This document shows, one piece after another, positions 34,876-43,530 of a stretch of DNA of 64,000 nt. Numbering within the stretch: the first letter of the stretch is position 1; every line of letters begins with the position of its first letter. The translations under genes and the position numbers were made by a program. Source of the stretch: JAHEJN01 sp963787285 (GTDB taxonomy: Bacteria; Actinomycetota; Acidimicrobiia; Acidimicrobiales; JAHEJN01); the NCBI GenBank assembly GCA_963787285.1, contig CAWBCM010000020.1, forward strand, positions 62,001 to 126,000, written 5' to 3'. The notes under the pieces were generated by a model. The model saw nothing but the letters and a program-made list of their open reading frames with translations. It made no database searches and was not told where the DNA came from.

Positions 34876-35807
34876 AGGAACGGCTCCAGGTTCGGTGCAT
34901 CGTGACGGACGCCGTGCATGTCGACCAGGAGCCCGGTCGCACCCGAGACGCGGAGGAGCTCGAGGGCCTGGTCCACACCGGCCACCACGGCGGCGGTGGC
35001 GAGCGCTTCGGCCCACCAGGACTCGGTGGCGATCACGGTCGCCGTGCTCACGTCGGAAGTCGATGACGTGCCCGTCGCCGGATCGAGGAGGTGGTGCCTC
35101 GGTCCGTCGCCAGTCGACCATCGCCGCTTCACCGAGCTGCTGGTGGCCACACCGCCGGCGTCGAGGCGAAGGGTGACCAACGCCGTCGTGGGATCGCCGG
35201 GATCCTCCACGTCGACGTGCCATCCTCCCGACGGGGGCGTTCCCGCCGCACGCAGATCGCCCCCGATGTCGACGAGCACACTCGTCGCGCCGGCGTCGAG
35301 CGCCATCTGCGCCACGAGATCGGCAGCTCGGCCCTTGCCGATGCCACCGGGATCGAAGGCCACGCCCTCGGGGATCGACACGGTCGAGCGGGCCACGTTC
35401 ACATCGATGGAGGCGCACCGTCCACGCCACGGGCGCACTCTGGTCAACGTGCGGGTGTCGGCGTCGACGGTGATGACGAAGCCTTCCTGGAGTGGTGCGA
35501 GTGCGGTGAAGTCGCGGTCATAGCCGGCTGCGGCCACCTCGAGCCCCAGGGTTGGATCGAACCATCCCGCCGTCTCCCAGGAGGCGAGCAGCGCTCGGCG
35601 CACCAGGTCGATCGTGTCCTTGCCGACGCGAGTGGGGAAATGGGCGGCGTTCATGCGGCTCACGTCGCTGTCGTCGCGGAACCGGCTCCACGCTGCTTCG
35701 AGCTCCTCGACCCGGACTTCCAGGCGCGCCGCAAGATCGTCGGGTCCGCCGTGGACCCAGACGCGGGCGCCGGTGCCCATTGCGTCGAACCGGCGGTCAG
35801 CTGGCAC
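34869..35807 (-). CDS. apbE: ApbE family FAD:protein FMN transferase
   Basis: Attaches FMN from FAD to a Thr/Ser of a target protein, normally outside the membrane. The 312 residues contain FDAMGTGARVWVHG at the N-terminus, FDPGGIGKGRAADL and LVDIGGDLRAAG (Mg-FAD site), and SSSVKRRW. No signal peptide is visible. GTG 35807 is chosen because the family begins just before the FDAMGT motif; it overlaps the upstream gene by 11 nt. The usual FMN-binding target domain is absent from this cluster, which leaves the acceptor open. Confidence 0.9.
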   Translation of the reverse strand: MPADRRFDAMGTGARVWVHGGPDDLAARLEVRVEELEAAWSRFRDDSDVSRMNAAHFPTRVGKDTIDLVRRALLASWETAGWFDPTLGLEVAAAGYDRDFTALAPLQEGFVITVDADTRTLTRVRPWRGRCASIDVNVARSTVSIPEGVAFDPGGIGKGRAADLVAQMALDAGATSVLVDIGGDLRAAGTPPSGGWHVDVEDPGDPTTALVTLRLDAGGVATSSSVKRRWSTGDGPRHHLLDPATGTSSTSDVSTATVIATESWWAEALATAAVVAGVDQALELLRVSGATGLLVDMHGVRHDAPNLEPFLC

Positions 35808-36441
35808 CGGTGGTCGGCGTCGGGTCGGGGGGCGGGGGAGCAGGCGTCGGCGTCGGTTCCGGCGTCGGCGGCGGGGTGGCGGTGGCGGTCGGCTGCGGTG
35901 TCGGCGCTGCTGTGGGGACCGGTGTCGCGGCGGGAACCGGAGTCGGCGTCGCCTGTGGCTGGGCCGGCGCCGGGGTCGGAGTCGGGGCCGGTGCAACAGG
36001 TGCCGGCGGTTGCTCGGTGGTCGGCGCATCGCTGGGCGTGGACGGCGCAGCCTGCGGCTGCGCGGGAGCCGAGACGGGTGGCGGGATCGTCGGCGTGTCG
36101 TTGGCGGGACTGGCAGAGAGATCGAACTGCAGGTCGACCACGACGGTTCGCTGTGGTTGTTTCGGGGCCTGGGCGCCGCGGTTGCCGGCCGAGAGCGAGG
36201 GCGTCGGAGCGGGGGGCGGCGTGAGCTCGGAGGTGTCGGCATCGGGTGCATCGAGCCCGTCGGCACCGCCGGGCGTCTCCGACACGGGAGCGGCGTTCGG
36301 GACAACGGCCCCTGCGGCTTGAAGTGAGCTGGTCGCCTCCTGGTCGGCCATCACCCCCATGAGGGCGAGAAAGGCCGAGCTGGCGCCACCTGCGGCCAGC
36401 GTTCGGGTCGACAGGGCGTGGCGTCGCTTGGGCCGCTTCAC
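35797..36441 (-). CDS. Pro/Thr/Ala-rich exported or anchored protein
   Basis: A 214-residue protein of unknown function. A short basic start and one hydrophobic stretch (about 13-33, ALSTRTLAAGGASSAFLALM) could be a signal anchor. Most of the rest is disordered: a segment with VVVDLQFDLSA near 110-120, then about 90 residues of Pro/Thr/Ala repeats (PTPTPAPAQPQ, PTPEPTPTPAPP). It ends TTGAS, which loosely resembles the [ST]GA[ST] acceptor motif of ApbE. It starts at GTG 36441 in a GTGA overlap with the small gene upstream. Confidence 0.65.
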   Translation of the reverse strand: MKRPKRRHALSTRTLAAGGASSAFLALMGVMADQEATSSLQAAGAVVPNAAPVSETPGGADGLDAPDADTSELTPPPAPTPSLSAGNRGAQAPKQPQRTVVVDLQFDLSASPANDTPTIPPPVSAPAQPQAAPSTPSDAPTTEQPPAPVAPAPTPTPAPAQPQATPTPVPAATPVPTAAPTPQPTATATPPPTPEPTPTPAPPPPDPTPTTGAS

Positions 36442-36581
36442 TGATTGTTCCCCTCCGAGGAGGCGTCCCGTGTCACCGTGTAGTCGGGGTCGATGAGGCC
36501 GGTCTGGACGCCGTACACGATGGCGAGCGCGACCAGCATCACGCTGGCGAACACGGCGAGCAACAGTCGGCGGCTGGCCAT
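36438..36581 (-). CDS. Small single-pass membrane protein
   Basis: A 47-residue product: basic start MASRRLL, one membrane helix (about 6-26, LLAVFASVMLVALAIVYGV) and a short acidic tail. The frame is open further upstream to 36734, but that would run through the argC operator. ATG 36581 is supported by AGGGA about 6 nt before it. It overlaps the Pro-rich gene by 4 nt and is the first gene of the ApbE/heme cluster. Function unknown. Confidence 0.55.
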   Translation of the reverse strand: MASRRLLLAVFASVMLVALAIVYGVQTGLIDPDYTVTRDASSEGNNQ

Positions 36582-36722
36582 CAAGGTCCCTTGGTCGTCT
36601 GGCGCCACGGCCTCCGGATCGGCCGAGTCTTCGTGGCTCCATCGGCTCGATGGGTCCGGACCTTGGGCAATTCTGCTTTCGATGGTCCGGCCGACCCACG
36701 TGCCACGGGCAAATACACAACA

Positions 36723-36750
36723 TTGCATAAACATGCAGAGCTGCTAGAGT
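36723..36750 (+). promoter_or_regulatory. argC promoter
   Basis: -35 TTGCAT (36723-36728) and -10 TAGAGT (36745-36750) are 16 nt apart. The -10 ends seven bases before the argC ATG, predicting a leaderless or nearly leaderless mRNA. Confidence 0.55.
36724..36737. promoter_or_regulatory. ArgR operator (ARG box) of the arginine operon
   Basis: TGCAT-AAAC-ATGCA is a perfect 5+5 inverted repeat that fits the ARG-box half-sites known from actinobacteria. It covers the probable -35 (TTGCAT, 36723-36728) and the spacer before the -10, so binding would block RNA polymerase. argR lies in the operon it would control. Confidence 0.7.
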
Positions 36751-36757
36751 GCTCCGG

Positions 36758-37789
36758 ATGAAGATCGGAATCGTCGGCGCGTCCGGCTACACGGGAGCCG
36801 AGCTCATGCGGCTGTGCTCGGCCCACTCGGAGCTCGACGTGGCCGTTGCCACCGGCGAGACACAGGCCGGGCGACCAGTCGCCGAACTGTACCCGAACCT
36901 GGCCGCCGCCTATGGCGACCTGAAGTACACGCCGTTCGAACCCAGCGACTGCGACGGGCTCGATCTGGTCTTCCTCGGTCTGCCCCACGGTGCCGCCGCC
37001 GAGGCCGCCGTCGCTCTGCGAGGCACCGTGGGCCACATCGTCGACCTGAGCGCCGACTTCCGGCTGCACGATCCCGAGCTCTACCCGAAGTGGTACGGCA
37101 CCGAGCACCCGCATCCCGAGCTCCTCGACGACTTCGTCTTCGGCCTCCCCGAGCTCTTCCGCGACGATCTGGCCGGCGCCGAGCTCATCGCCTCGCCCGG
37201 CTGCTACGTCACCGCGGCGGTCCTGGCACTGGCGCCTCTGCTCGAAGCCGGAGTGGTTGCCCCCACCGGATTGATCGTCGACGCCGTCAGCGGAGTCTCC
37301 GGCGCCGGGCGGTCGCTCAAGGAGGGCACGGCGTTCTGCACCGCCGACGAGGACTTCACCGCCTATGGACTGCTCACCCATCGGCACACCCCCGAGATCG
37401 AGCAGGCGCTGACCGATCACGTGGGCGAGGCTACTGAGGTGCTGTTCACCCCGCATCTGGCACCGATGAATCGTGGCATCCTGGCGACGTGCTACGGACG
37501 GGCCGTCGGCCAGGTCACCGAGGATGCGTTGTTTGCGATCCTCGACGAGTCCTACGCCGATGAGCCCTTCGTGGTCGTGAGCGACGAACCACCCCACACC
37601 AAGGCCACCCTCGGCTCGAACACGGCTCACGTGACGGCCCGGGTCGACGATCGCACCGGCTGGGTGGTGGCCATCGGCGCCCTCGACAACCTGGTCAAGG
37701 GCGCGAGCGGCCAGGCCATCCAGAACGCGAACCTCGCGCTCGGACTCGACGAGACCATGGGACTGCCGCTGGCCGGCCTGTGGCCATGA
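36758..37789 (+). CDS. argC: N-acetyl-gamma-glutamyl-phosphate reductase
   Basis: Third step of arginine synthesis, NADPH-dependent. The 343 residues carry the Rossmann start MKIGIVGASGYTGAELMRL and the catalytic Cys in ASPGCYVTAAVLALAP. ATG 36758 is preferred over GTG 36749, which lies inside the -10 box. It is the first gene of a long operon under the ARG box at 36724. The next gene, a flavin enzyme, interrupts the usual argC-argJ order. Confidence 0.96.
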   Translation: MKIGIVGASGYTGAELMRLCSAHSELDVAVATGETQAGRPVAELYPNLAAAYGDLKYTPFEPSDCDGLDLVFLGLPHGAAAEAAVALRGTVGHIVDLSADFRLHDPELYPKWYGTEHPHPELLDDFVFGLPELFRDDLAGAELIASPGCYVTAAVLALAPLLEAGVVAPTGLIVDAVSGVSGAGRSLKEGTAFCTADEDFTAYGLLTHRHTPEIEQALTDHVGEATEVLFTPHLAPMNRGILATCYGRAVGQVTEDALFAILDESYADEPFVVVSDEPPHTKATLGSNTAHVTARVDDRTGWVVAIGALDNLVKGASGQAIQNANLALGLDETMGLPLAGLWP

Positions 37790-37817
37790 GCGCCAACGCC
37801 CTCAACGGAGACAGCCG

Positions 37818-38837
37818 ATGATCACGACGCCGCTCACGACCGAATACGGACTCGACATGCCGATCGTGAGTGCCGGGATGGCCTTCGTGGCACGTGCACC
37901 GCTGGTGGCGGCCGTGTCCGCGGCAGGGGGTATGGGCGTGCTCGGTGCCACTGCGATGCCCGTCGAGCTGCTCGGGGCCGAGATCGCAGCCATACGCTCT
38001 CACACTGATCGCCCGTTCGGTGTGAACTTCATTCCCCGTTTCGGCGCCGCCGAGCAAGTCTCGCTTTGTGCCCAGAGTGAGGTGCCGGTCGTGGTCTTCT
38101 ACTGGGACGCTCCCGAGCCCGGATGGGTCGATGAGCTCCACGCCGCCGGGACCAAGGTGTGGATCCAGGTCGGTTCGGTCGAAGAGGCCACGACGGCCGT
38201 GGGTCGGGGCGCCGATCTGGTGATCGTTCAGGGAATCGAGGGTGGCGGCCACAATCGCTCGACGGCCGGCACCTTCGCTCTCGTTCCCGCCGTGGTCGAC
38301 GCCATCGCCCCGGTCCCGGTTCTCGCGGCCGGTGGCATCGCTGATGGCCGCGGCATCGTCGCCGCGCTGGCTCTCGGTGCCGCAGGTGCATGGATCGGCA
38401 CGCGTTATGTGGCCAGCGCCGAGGCCGATGCTCATGCGGAATACAAGCAGCGCATCCTCGATGCCGGCGTTGCCGACACCGTGCGGCACTGGATCTTCGG
38501 CTTCGACTTCCCGGGGGCATCGGTGCGCGGTCTGCGCAACCAGATCGTGGCCGAACACGAGGGGGCCGACCTTCCCTTCCCGTACGACGGGCTCGACCCG
38601 GCGACACTCCCGCAGGTCGGCGTGGCCAACCTGTTCGGACAGGAGGTTCCGATGGCCAAGTACATGGGCTTCCCGCCGTCGGCGGCCGCGACCGGCGATC
38701 TCGAGCAGATGAGCCTTCTGGCCGGTGAATCAGCCGGACTGGTTGCCTCGGTCGAATCGGCGGCCGACATCACCCATCGTCTCGCCGCCGAGGCCGAAGC
38801 CGTGATGGCCGCTCAACGAGCGACGTCTGGTCACTGA
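37818..38837 (+). CDS. Nitronate monooxygenase-like FMN enzyme
   Basis: A 339-residue TIM-barrel flavoprotein of the nitronate monooxygenase / 2-nitropropane dioxygenase family. Visible: PIVSAGMAFVARAPLVAAVSAAGG near residue 14, VIVQGIEGGGHN near 134 and the FMN-phosphate loop AAGGIADGRGIVAALALGA followed by GTRYVASAEA. It lies between argC (28 nt gap) and argJ (ATGA overlap), so it is transcribed with arginine genes although no arginine step needs it. It may detoxify alkyl nitronates, or act as a related reductase; substrate unknown. Confidence 0.85.
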   Translation: MITTPLTTEYGLDMPIVSAGMAFVARAPLVAAVSAAGGMGVLGATAMPVELLGAEIAAIRSHTDRPFGVNFIPRFGAAEQVSLCAQSEVPVVVFYWDAPEPGWVDELHAAGTKVWIQVGSVEEATTAVGRGADLVIVQGIEGGGHNRSTAGTFALVPAVVDAIAPVPVLAAGGIADGRGIVAALALGAAGAWIGTRYVASAEADAHAEYKQRILDAGVADTVRHWIFGFDFPGASVRGLRNQIVAEHEGADLPFPYDGLDPATLPQVGVANLFGQEVPMAKYMGFPPSAAATGDLEQMSLLAGESAGLVASVESAADITHRLAAEAEAVMAAQRATSGH

Positions 38838-40067
38838 TGGCCGAAACTTCGCCGCTCGCCCCCGGGGCCTTTCCGGAGCTGCCGGCCGTCCCCGGCGTGC
38901 GGCTCGCCGCCCACGCGGCCGGACTGCGCTACCAGAAGCGGGCCGACCTGTTCTTGGCCGAGGTCGCCGAGGGCACGACGGTGGCCGGGGTGTTCACCTC
39001 ATCGCTGTGTCCGAGCGCTCCCGTCGACTGGTGCCGACGGGTACTTCCGAACGGAACGGCGCGCGCCGTCGTGTGCAACTCCGGAAACGCCAACGCCTTC
39101 ACCGGCCGAGCAGGGGAGACCTCGGCGCAGATGACCGCCGAGGCGATTGCGTCCGAACTCGCGCGCAAGGCCCGACGAAGTCTTCCTCGCCTCCACCGGC
39201 GTGATCGGCGAGACGCTGCCCGACGCGGCGCTCGCCGCTGCGCTTCCTGCGCTCGTGGCCGGTCTGGCGCCGTCGACTCCCGCCGGCTGGCGCGCATCGG
39301 CGGATGCCATTCGCACCACCGACACGTTCGCGAAGGGGAGCTTCGCGGCCATCGCAGGGACCGAGGCGGCCGTGGTCGGCATCGCGAAGGGCAGCGGAAT
39401 GATCGCGCCCGACATGGCCACGATGTTGGCGTTCGTCTTCACCGATCTCGAGGTGCCGGCGCCGTTGTTGCAGGCGGCGCTGAACGCATCGGTCGAGCAC
39501 AGCTTCAACCGCATCACCGTCGACTCCGACACCTCGACCAGCGACACCGTTCTTGCCTTCGCCACCGGGGCCGACGGCGCCCACGTCGGTGTCGTCGACT
39601 CGCCGAGCTACAGCGCGTTCCGCGTCGCGCTCGACACGGTATTGCTCGATCTCGCCCACCAGATCGTGCGCGACGGAGAGGGCGCCACCAAGTTCGTGAC
39701 CGTCACGGTGACCGGCGCGGAGCACGAACCGGCGGCGAAGCGGATCGCCCTGTCGATCGCCAACTCCCCGCTCGTGAAGACGGCGCTCGCCGCCGAGGAC
39801 GCGAACTGGGGACGGATCGTGATGGCCGTGGGCAAGGCCGGTGAACGCGCCGACCGCGATGCGCTGACCATTCGCGTCGGCCCCGAGCTGGTGGCCAGCC
39901 AGGGAGTGGCGCATCCCGACTACTCCGAGGAGCGTGCCACCCGCCACCTGCAGGGCGACGAGGTTGCCATCACCGTCGATGTCGGTATCGGCGGTGGGGA
40001 AGCCACCGTCTGGACGTGCGATCTGACTCACGGCTACATCGACATCAACGCGGGGTATCGCTCATGA
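38837..40067 (+). CDS. argJ: Bifunctional ornithine acetyltransferase / NAGS, one +1 indel
   Basis: Transfers acetyl from N-acetylornithine to glutamate, recycling the acetyl group. The first frame starts at ATG 38837 (AAHAAGLRYQKRADLFLAEV, VVCNSGNANAFTG) and breaks after ELARK. One extra G at 39169-39170 must be skipped to reach PDEVFLASTGVIGE. The self-cleavage site MIAPDMATML with its nucleophilic Thr is intact, as is NSPLVKTALAAEDANWGRI. The repaired protein is about 409 residues, the family norm. It overlaps argB by 4 nt. Confidence 0.9.
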
Positions 40068-40952
40068 CCGGGATCTTCGACAACCGCGGCTTCAAGCCCG
40101 AACAGCGCGCCAATGCCCTCATCGAGGCGCTGCCGTACATCCAGCGCTTCCGTGGCGCGGTGATCGTGGTCAAGCTCGGGGGCAACGCGATGGTCGACCC
40201 CGCACTGTCGGCCACCTTCGCCGAGGACATCGTGTTGCTGCGTTCGGTCGGCCTCAAGCCGGTGGTCGTGCACGGCGGCGGACCCCAGATCGGCGAGCTG
40301 CTCACCCGGCTCGGCAAGGAGATCGCAGTTCATCGACGGCCTCCGAGTGACCGACGCCGAAACCCTCGATGTGGCCCGCATGGTGCTGGTGGGCAAGGTC
40401 GGCCGCGACATCGTCGGGTCGATCAACGTGCACGGGGCGCTCGCGGTCGGACTGAGCGGGGAGGACGGCGGCCTCATCAAGGCCATCGCCCGCGATCCCG
40501 AGCTCGGCTTCGTCGGCGACGTCGAGTCGGTGAACCCCGGGATCGTCGAACGGTTGCTGGCCGAAGACCTCATCCCCGTGGTCAGCACCATTGGCTCGGG
40601 CGGCGACGGCCAGGCCTACAACATCAACGCCGACACCGTTGCCGGTGCGCTGGCCGGCGCCCTCGACGCCGAGAAGGCCGTCTACCTCACCGACGTGCCC
40701 GGGCTCCTGCTCGACGTCGACGATCCTTCGAGCATCGTCGCCAGGGCCACCGTCGCCGAGCTCGAGGCCTACATCGCCGATGGCACCATCGGCGGCGGAA
40801 TGATTCCCAAGGTGGGTGCGGCCATCGAGGCGGTCAGAGCCGGAGCCCACAGCGCGCACCTGCTCGACGGTCGGGTCCCGCACGTGCTCCTGCTCGAGCT
40901 GTTCACCGACGCCGGCATCGGCACCATGATCACCGAGGAGCCCGTCCGATGA
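40064..40952 (+). CDS. argB: Acetylglutamate kinase, one +1 indel
   Basis: Phosphorylates N-acetylglutamate, the usual feedback point of the cyclic arginine pathway. ATG 40064 begins MTGIFDNRGFKPEQRANAL; VVKLGGNAMVD and VVHGGGPQIGELL are the ATP and substrate loops. The frame breaks at LGKEI; removing one base near 40325 gives FIDGLRVTDAETLDVARM and a normal C-terminal half with NINADTVAGALAGALDAEKA. The repaired length is about 295 residues. ATGA overlaps join it to argJ and argD. Confidence 0.9.
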
Positions 40953-42145
40953 GCCATACCGAGGCAATGGCCTCACCTGCGGGTCTCGACTACTGCCCGC
41001 TCATGCCCAACTACGGGGCACCGTCGATCATGCTCGTCGAGGGCAAGGGCACCGAGGTGTGGGACAACGCCGGAAAGCGCTACCTCGACTTCGTCGGTGG
41101 CCTGGCCGTGCAGTCGCTCGGCCACGCCAACCCCGAGGTCGCCGATGCCATCGCGGCCCAGGCCAACAAGCTGGTGCAGGTCTCGAACCTGTGGGCCACC
41201 GAACATGCCGCGCCCGTGGCCATGGCCCTCGACCGCCATCTCGGTGGTGGGGGACAGGTGTTCTTCTGCAACTCCGGCGCCGAGGCGAACGAGTTCGCCT
41301 TCAAGCTGGCCCGCAAGTACGCCGGGTTCGGTCGGTACGGCGTCATCACCACGTACGGCTCGTTCCACGGCCGCACGCTGGCCGCGCTCGCCGCCTGCGG
41401 CCAGCCCAACAAGCACGAACCCTTCGCGCCCATGCCCGAGGGCTTCAATCACGTGCCCCGCGACAACGTGGACGACCTCGAACGGGCGATCACCGCCAGT
41501 ACCGCCGCCATCCATCTCGAGCCCATCCAGGGGGAGGGCGGCGTGTGGCCCAACACCCAGGAGTACATGGACGCGGCCCGCAGACTGGCCGACGAGCGAG
41601 ACCTCCTGTTCATGGTCGACGAGGTCCAGACCGGACTGTGTCGTACCGGTGAATGGTTCGCCTACGAGCACTACGGCGTGCAGCCCGACGTGGTGTGCCT
41701 GGCCAAGGCGCTCGGCAACGGGTTCCCGATTGCCGCGGTGTGGGCCAAGCGCCACGTGGCGGCCTGCCTCGAGGCCGGTGACCACGGCAGCACCTACGGG
41801 GGCAATCCGTTGGCCACCGCCGCCGCCCGGACGGTGCTCGAGATCATGGAACGCGACGACATCGTCGGCCGAGCCCGTTCCCTCGGGCACCACCTGGCGG
41901 ATGGTCTCCGCGACCTTCCGCACGCCGTCGGGGTGCGGGGCAGAGGAGGACTGCTCGCCGTCGAGCTCGCCGGTGCCATCGCCAAGGACGTCGCCGCCCG
42001 CTCGGCCGCCAACGGGCTCCTCGTGAACCCCATCACCCCCACTGCCCTTCGACTGACCCCACCCCTTACGACCAGCGCCGATGAGGTCGAGGAAGCCATG
42101 GCGCTGCTCGGCGATGTGCTGGACACCACGGAGGTACCGACATGA
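40949..42145 (+). CDS. argD: Acetylornithine aminotransferase
   Basis: PLP class III aminotransferase making N-acetylornithine. The 398 residues include NSGAEANEFAFKLARKY near 110, SFHGRTLAALA, EPIQGEGGVWP, the Asp in FMVDEVQTGLCRTG and the Schiff-base Lys in CLAKALGNGFPIAA near 255. Start ATG 40949 and stop 42145 both lie in ATGA overlaps with argB and argF. The protein is intact, in contrast to its frame-broken neighbours. Confidence 0.96.
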   Translation: MSHTEAMASPAGLDYCPLMPNYGAPSIMLVEGKGTEVWDNAGKRYLDFVGGLAVQSLGHANPEVADAIAAQANKLVQVSNLWATEHAAPVAMALDRHLGGGGQVFFCNSGAEANEFAFKLARKYAGFGRYGVITTYGSFHGRTLAALAACGQPNKHEPFAPMPEGFNHVPRDNVDDLERAITASTAAIHLEPIQGEGGVWPNTQEYMDAARRLADERDLLFMVDEVQTGLCRTGEWFAYEHYGVQPDVVCLAKALGNGFPIAAVWAKRHVAACLEAGDHGSTYGGNPLATAAARTVLEIMERDDIVGRARSLGHHLADGLRDLPHAVGVRGRGGLLAVELAGAIAKDVAARSAANGLLVNPITPTALRLTPPLTTSADEVEEAMALLGDVLDTTEVPT

Positions 42146-43056
42146 CCCGTCACATCCTCGAGATCGACGATCTCCACCCGGCCGAGCTGGCCGATGTACT
42201 GGCCAAGGCGGCCGATCCCTCTCCCGCACCGATCCTGGCTGGTAAGGGGGTTGCGCTGCTGTTCGAGAAGCCGTCGGCGCGCACCCGCAACTCCATGGAG
42301 ATGGCCGTGGTGCAGCTCGGCGGCCACCCCGTCTACATCCAGCCGAGTGAAGTGGGCCTCGACGAGCGTGAGAGCATCGAGGACGTCGCTCGGGTGTTCG
42401 CCGGGTACTACGCGCTGATCGGTGCGCGTGTGTTCCGCCACAGCAGCTGCGAACGGATGGCGGCGGCCATCGACGGCCACGGCGCCTCGACCGGCGTGGT
42501 GAACATGCTGTCCGACGCATCGCACCCCTTGCAGGCGCTGGCCGATCTGCTCACCGTTCGTCAAGAGTTCGGGGATCTCGAAGGACGTTCCGTTGCCTAT
42601 GTCGGCGACCCGAACAACGTGGCTCGATCCCTCGGCATCGCCTGCGGAATGGCCGGCATGGGGTTCCGCATCGCCAGTCCGGCCGGCTACGCCTTCGCCG
42701 ACGACGACCTCGATCGCATCCGCGCCAGCGGCATCGATCCCTTCGTCACGACCGATCCCGGTGCCGCGGTGAGCGGGGCCGACGCCGTCTACACCGACGT
42801 GTGGGTGAGCATGGGCGAAGAGGCCGAGGCGCAGCGGAAGCTCGACGCCTTCTCGGGCTACACCGTCGACTCGGCGCTCATGGGCCGGGCCGCGACCGGG
42901 GCGATCCTGATGCACTGCCTTCCGGCCCACGACGGCCAAGAGGTGAGCCGAGAGGCACTGGAGGCGCCCTACAGCCGGGTGTTCCCGCAGGCGGAGAACC
43001 GCATGCACTCCGCCCGCGGCCTGCTGTGGTGGCTGATGGAGCAGAACCATGGGTAA
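42142..43056 (+). CDS. argF: Ornithine carbamoyltransferase
   Basis: Makes citrulline from ornithine and carbamoyl phosphate. The 304 residues have the carbamoyl-phosphate loop SARTRNSMEMA (Ala where many enzymes have Thr), HPLQALADLLT, and the ornithine/Cys loop HCLPAHDGQEV. It uses the same substrate as PyrB encoded at the left edge. It overlaps argD by 4 nt and argR by 8 nt. Confidence 0.96.
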   Translation: MTRHILEIDDLHPAELADVLAKAADPSPAPILAGKGVALLFEKPSARTRNSMEMAVVQLGGHPVYIQPSEVGLDERESIEDVARVFAGYYALIGARVFRHSSCERMAAAIDGHGASTGVVNMLSDASHPLQALADLLTVRQEFGDLEGRSVAYVGDPNNVARSLGIACGMAGMGFRIASPAGYAFADDDLDRIRASGIDPFVTTDPGAAVSGADAVYTDVWVSMGEEAEAQRKLDAFSGYTVDSALMGRAATGAILMHCLPAHDGQEVSREALEAPYSRVFPQAENRMHSARGLLWWLMEQNHG

Positions 43057-43507
43057 GCCACAACGGCAGCACCTGGTGGGGAGGCTGCTCGCCGAGCACG
43101 CCGTGAGCAGTCAGGCACAACTGGTCGATCTGCTCCAGGAGGGAGGCATCACCGCCACGCAGGCAACGGTCTCGCGCGACCTCGAAGACCTCGGTGCCGT
43201 GAAGGTGCGAATGGCCGGGGGCGACACGGTCTACGCCATCCCCGAGCTGCCCATCGACCACCACGCCCCTGCCGATCACCTCCATCGCGTCCTGGGTGAC
43301 TGGGTGGTCGAGGTCGGTCGCTCCGGCGACCTGGTCGTCCTGCGAACCCCACCGGGCTCGGCCCACGTGGTCGCATCGGCCATCGACCGCACCGGCCTCG
43401 AAGGGGTGCTCGGTACCGTGGCCGGCGACGACACCCTCCTGTTGGTCGCGACCGAGGGAAACGGCCGGGACGTGGCCGCTTCCGTCGCCGATCTGGCCGG
43501 CATCTGA
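43049..43507 (+). CDS. argR: Arginine repressor ArgR
   Basis: Hexameric arginine-responsive repressor. Residues 1 to about 75 form a winged helix (TATQATVSRDLEDLGAVKV contains the recognition helix). Residues about 80-150 form the oligomerisation and arginine-binding domain with the signature GTVAGDDTLLL. The 152 residues are the normal length. It is encoded inside the operon, and the ARG box at 36724 is the obvious target, giving negative autoregulation. Confidence 0.96.
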   Translation: MGKPQRQHLVGRLLAEHAVSSQAQLVDLLQEGGITATQATVSRDLEDLGAVKVRMAGGDTVYAIPELPIDHHAPADHLHRVLGDWVVEVGRSGDLVVLRTPPGSAHVVASAIDRTGLEGVLGTVAGDDTLLLVATEGNGRDVAASVADLAGI

Positions 43508-43530
43508 CCTCGACCAAGAAGGCTGACGCA

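Noticed and set aside
35797..36441. Tandem DNA repeat in the Pro-rich gene
   Set aside because: The protein repeats are irregular Pro/Thr/Ala stretches; the DNA shows no fixed repeat unit.
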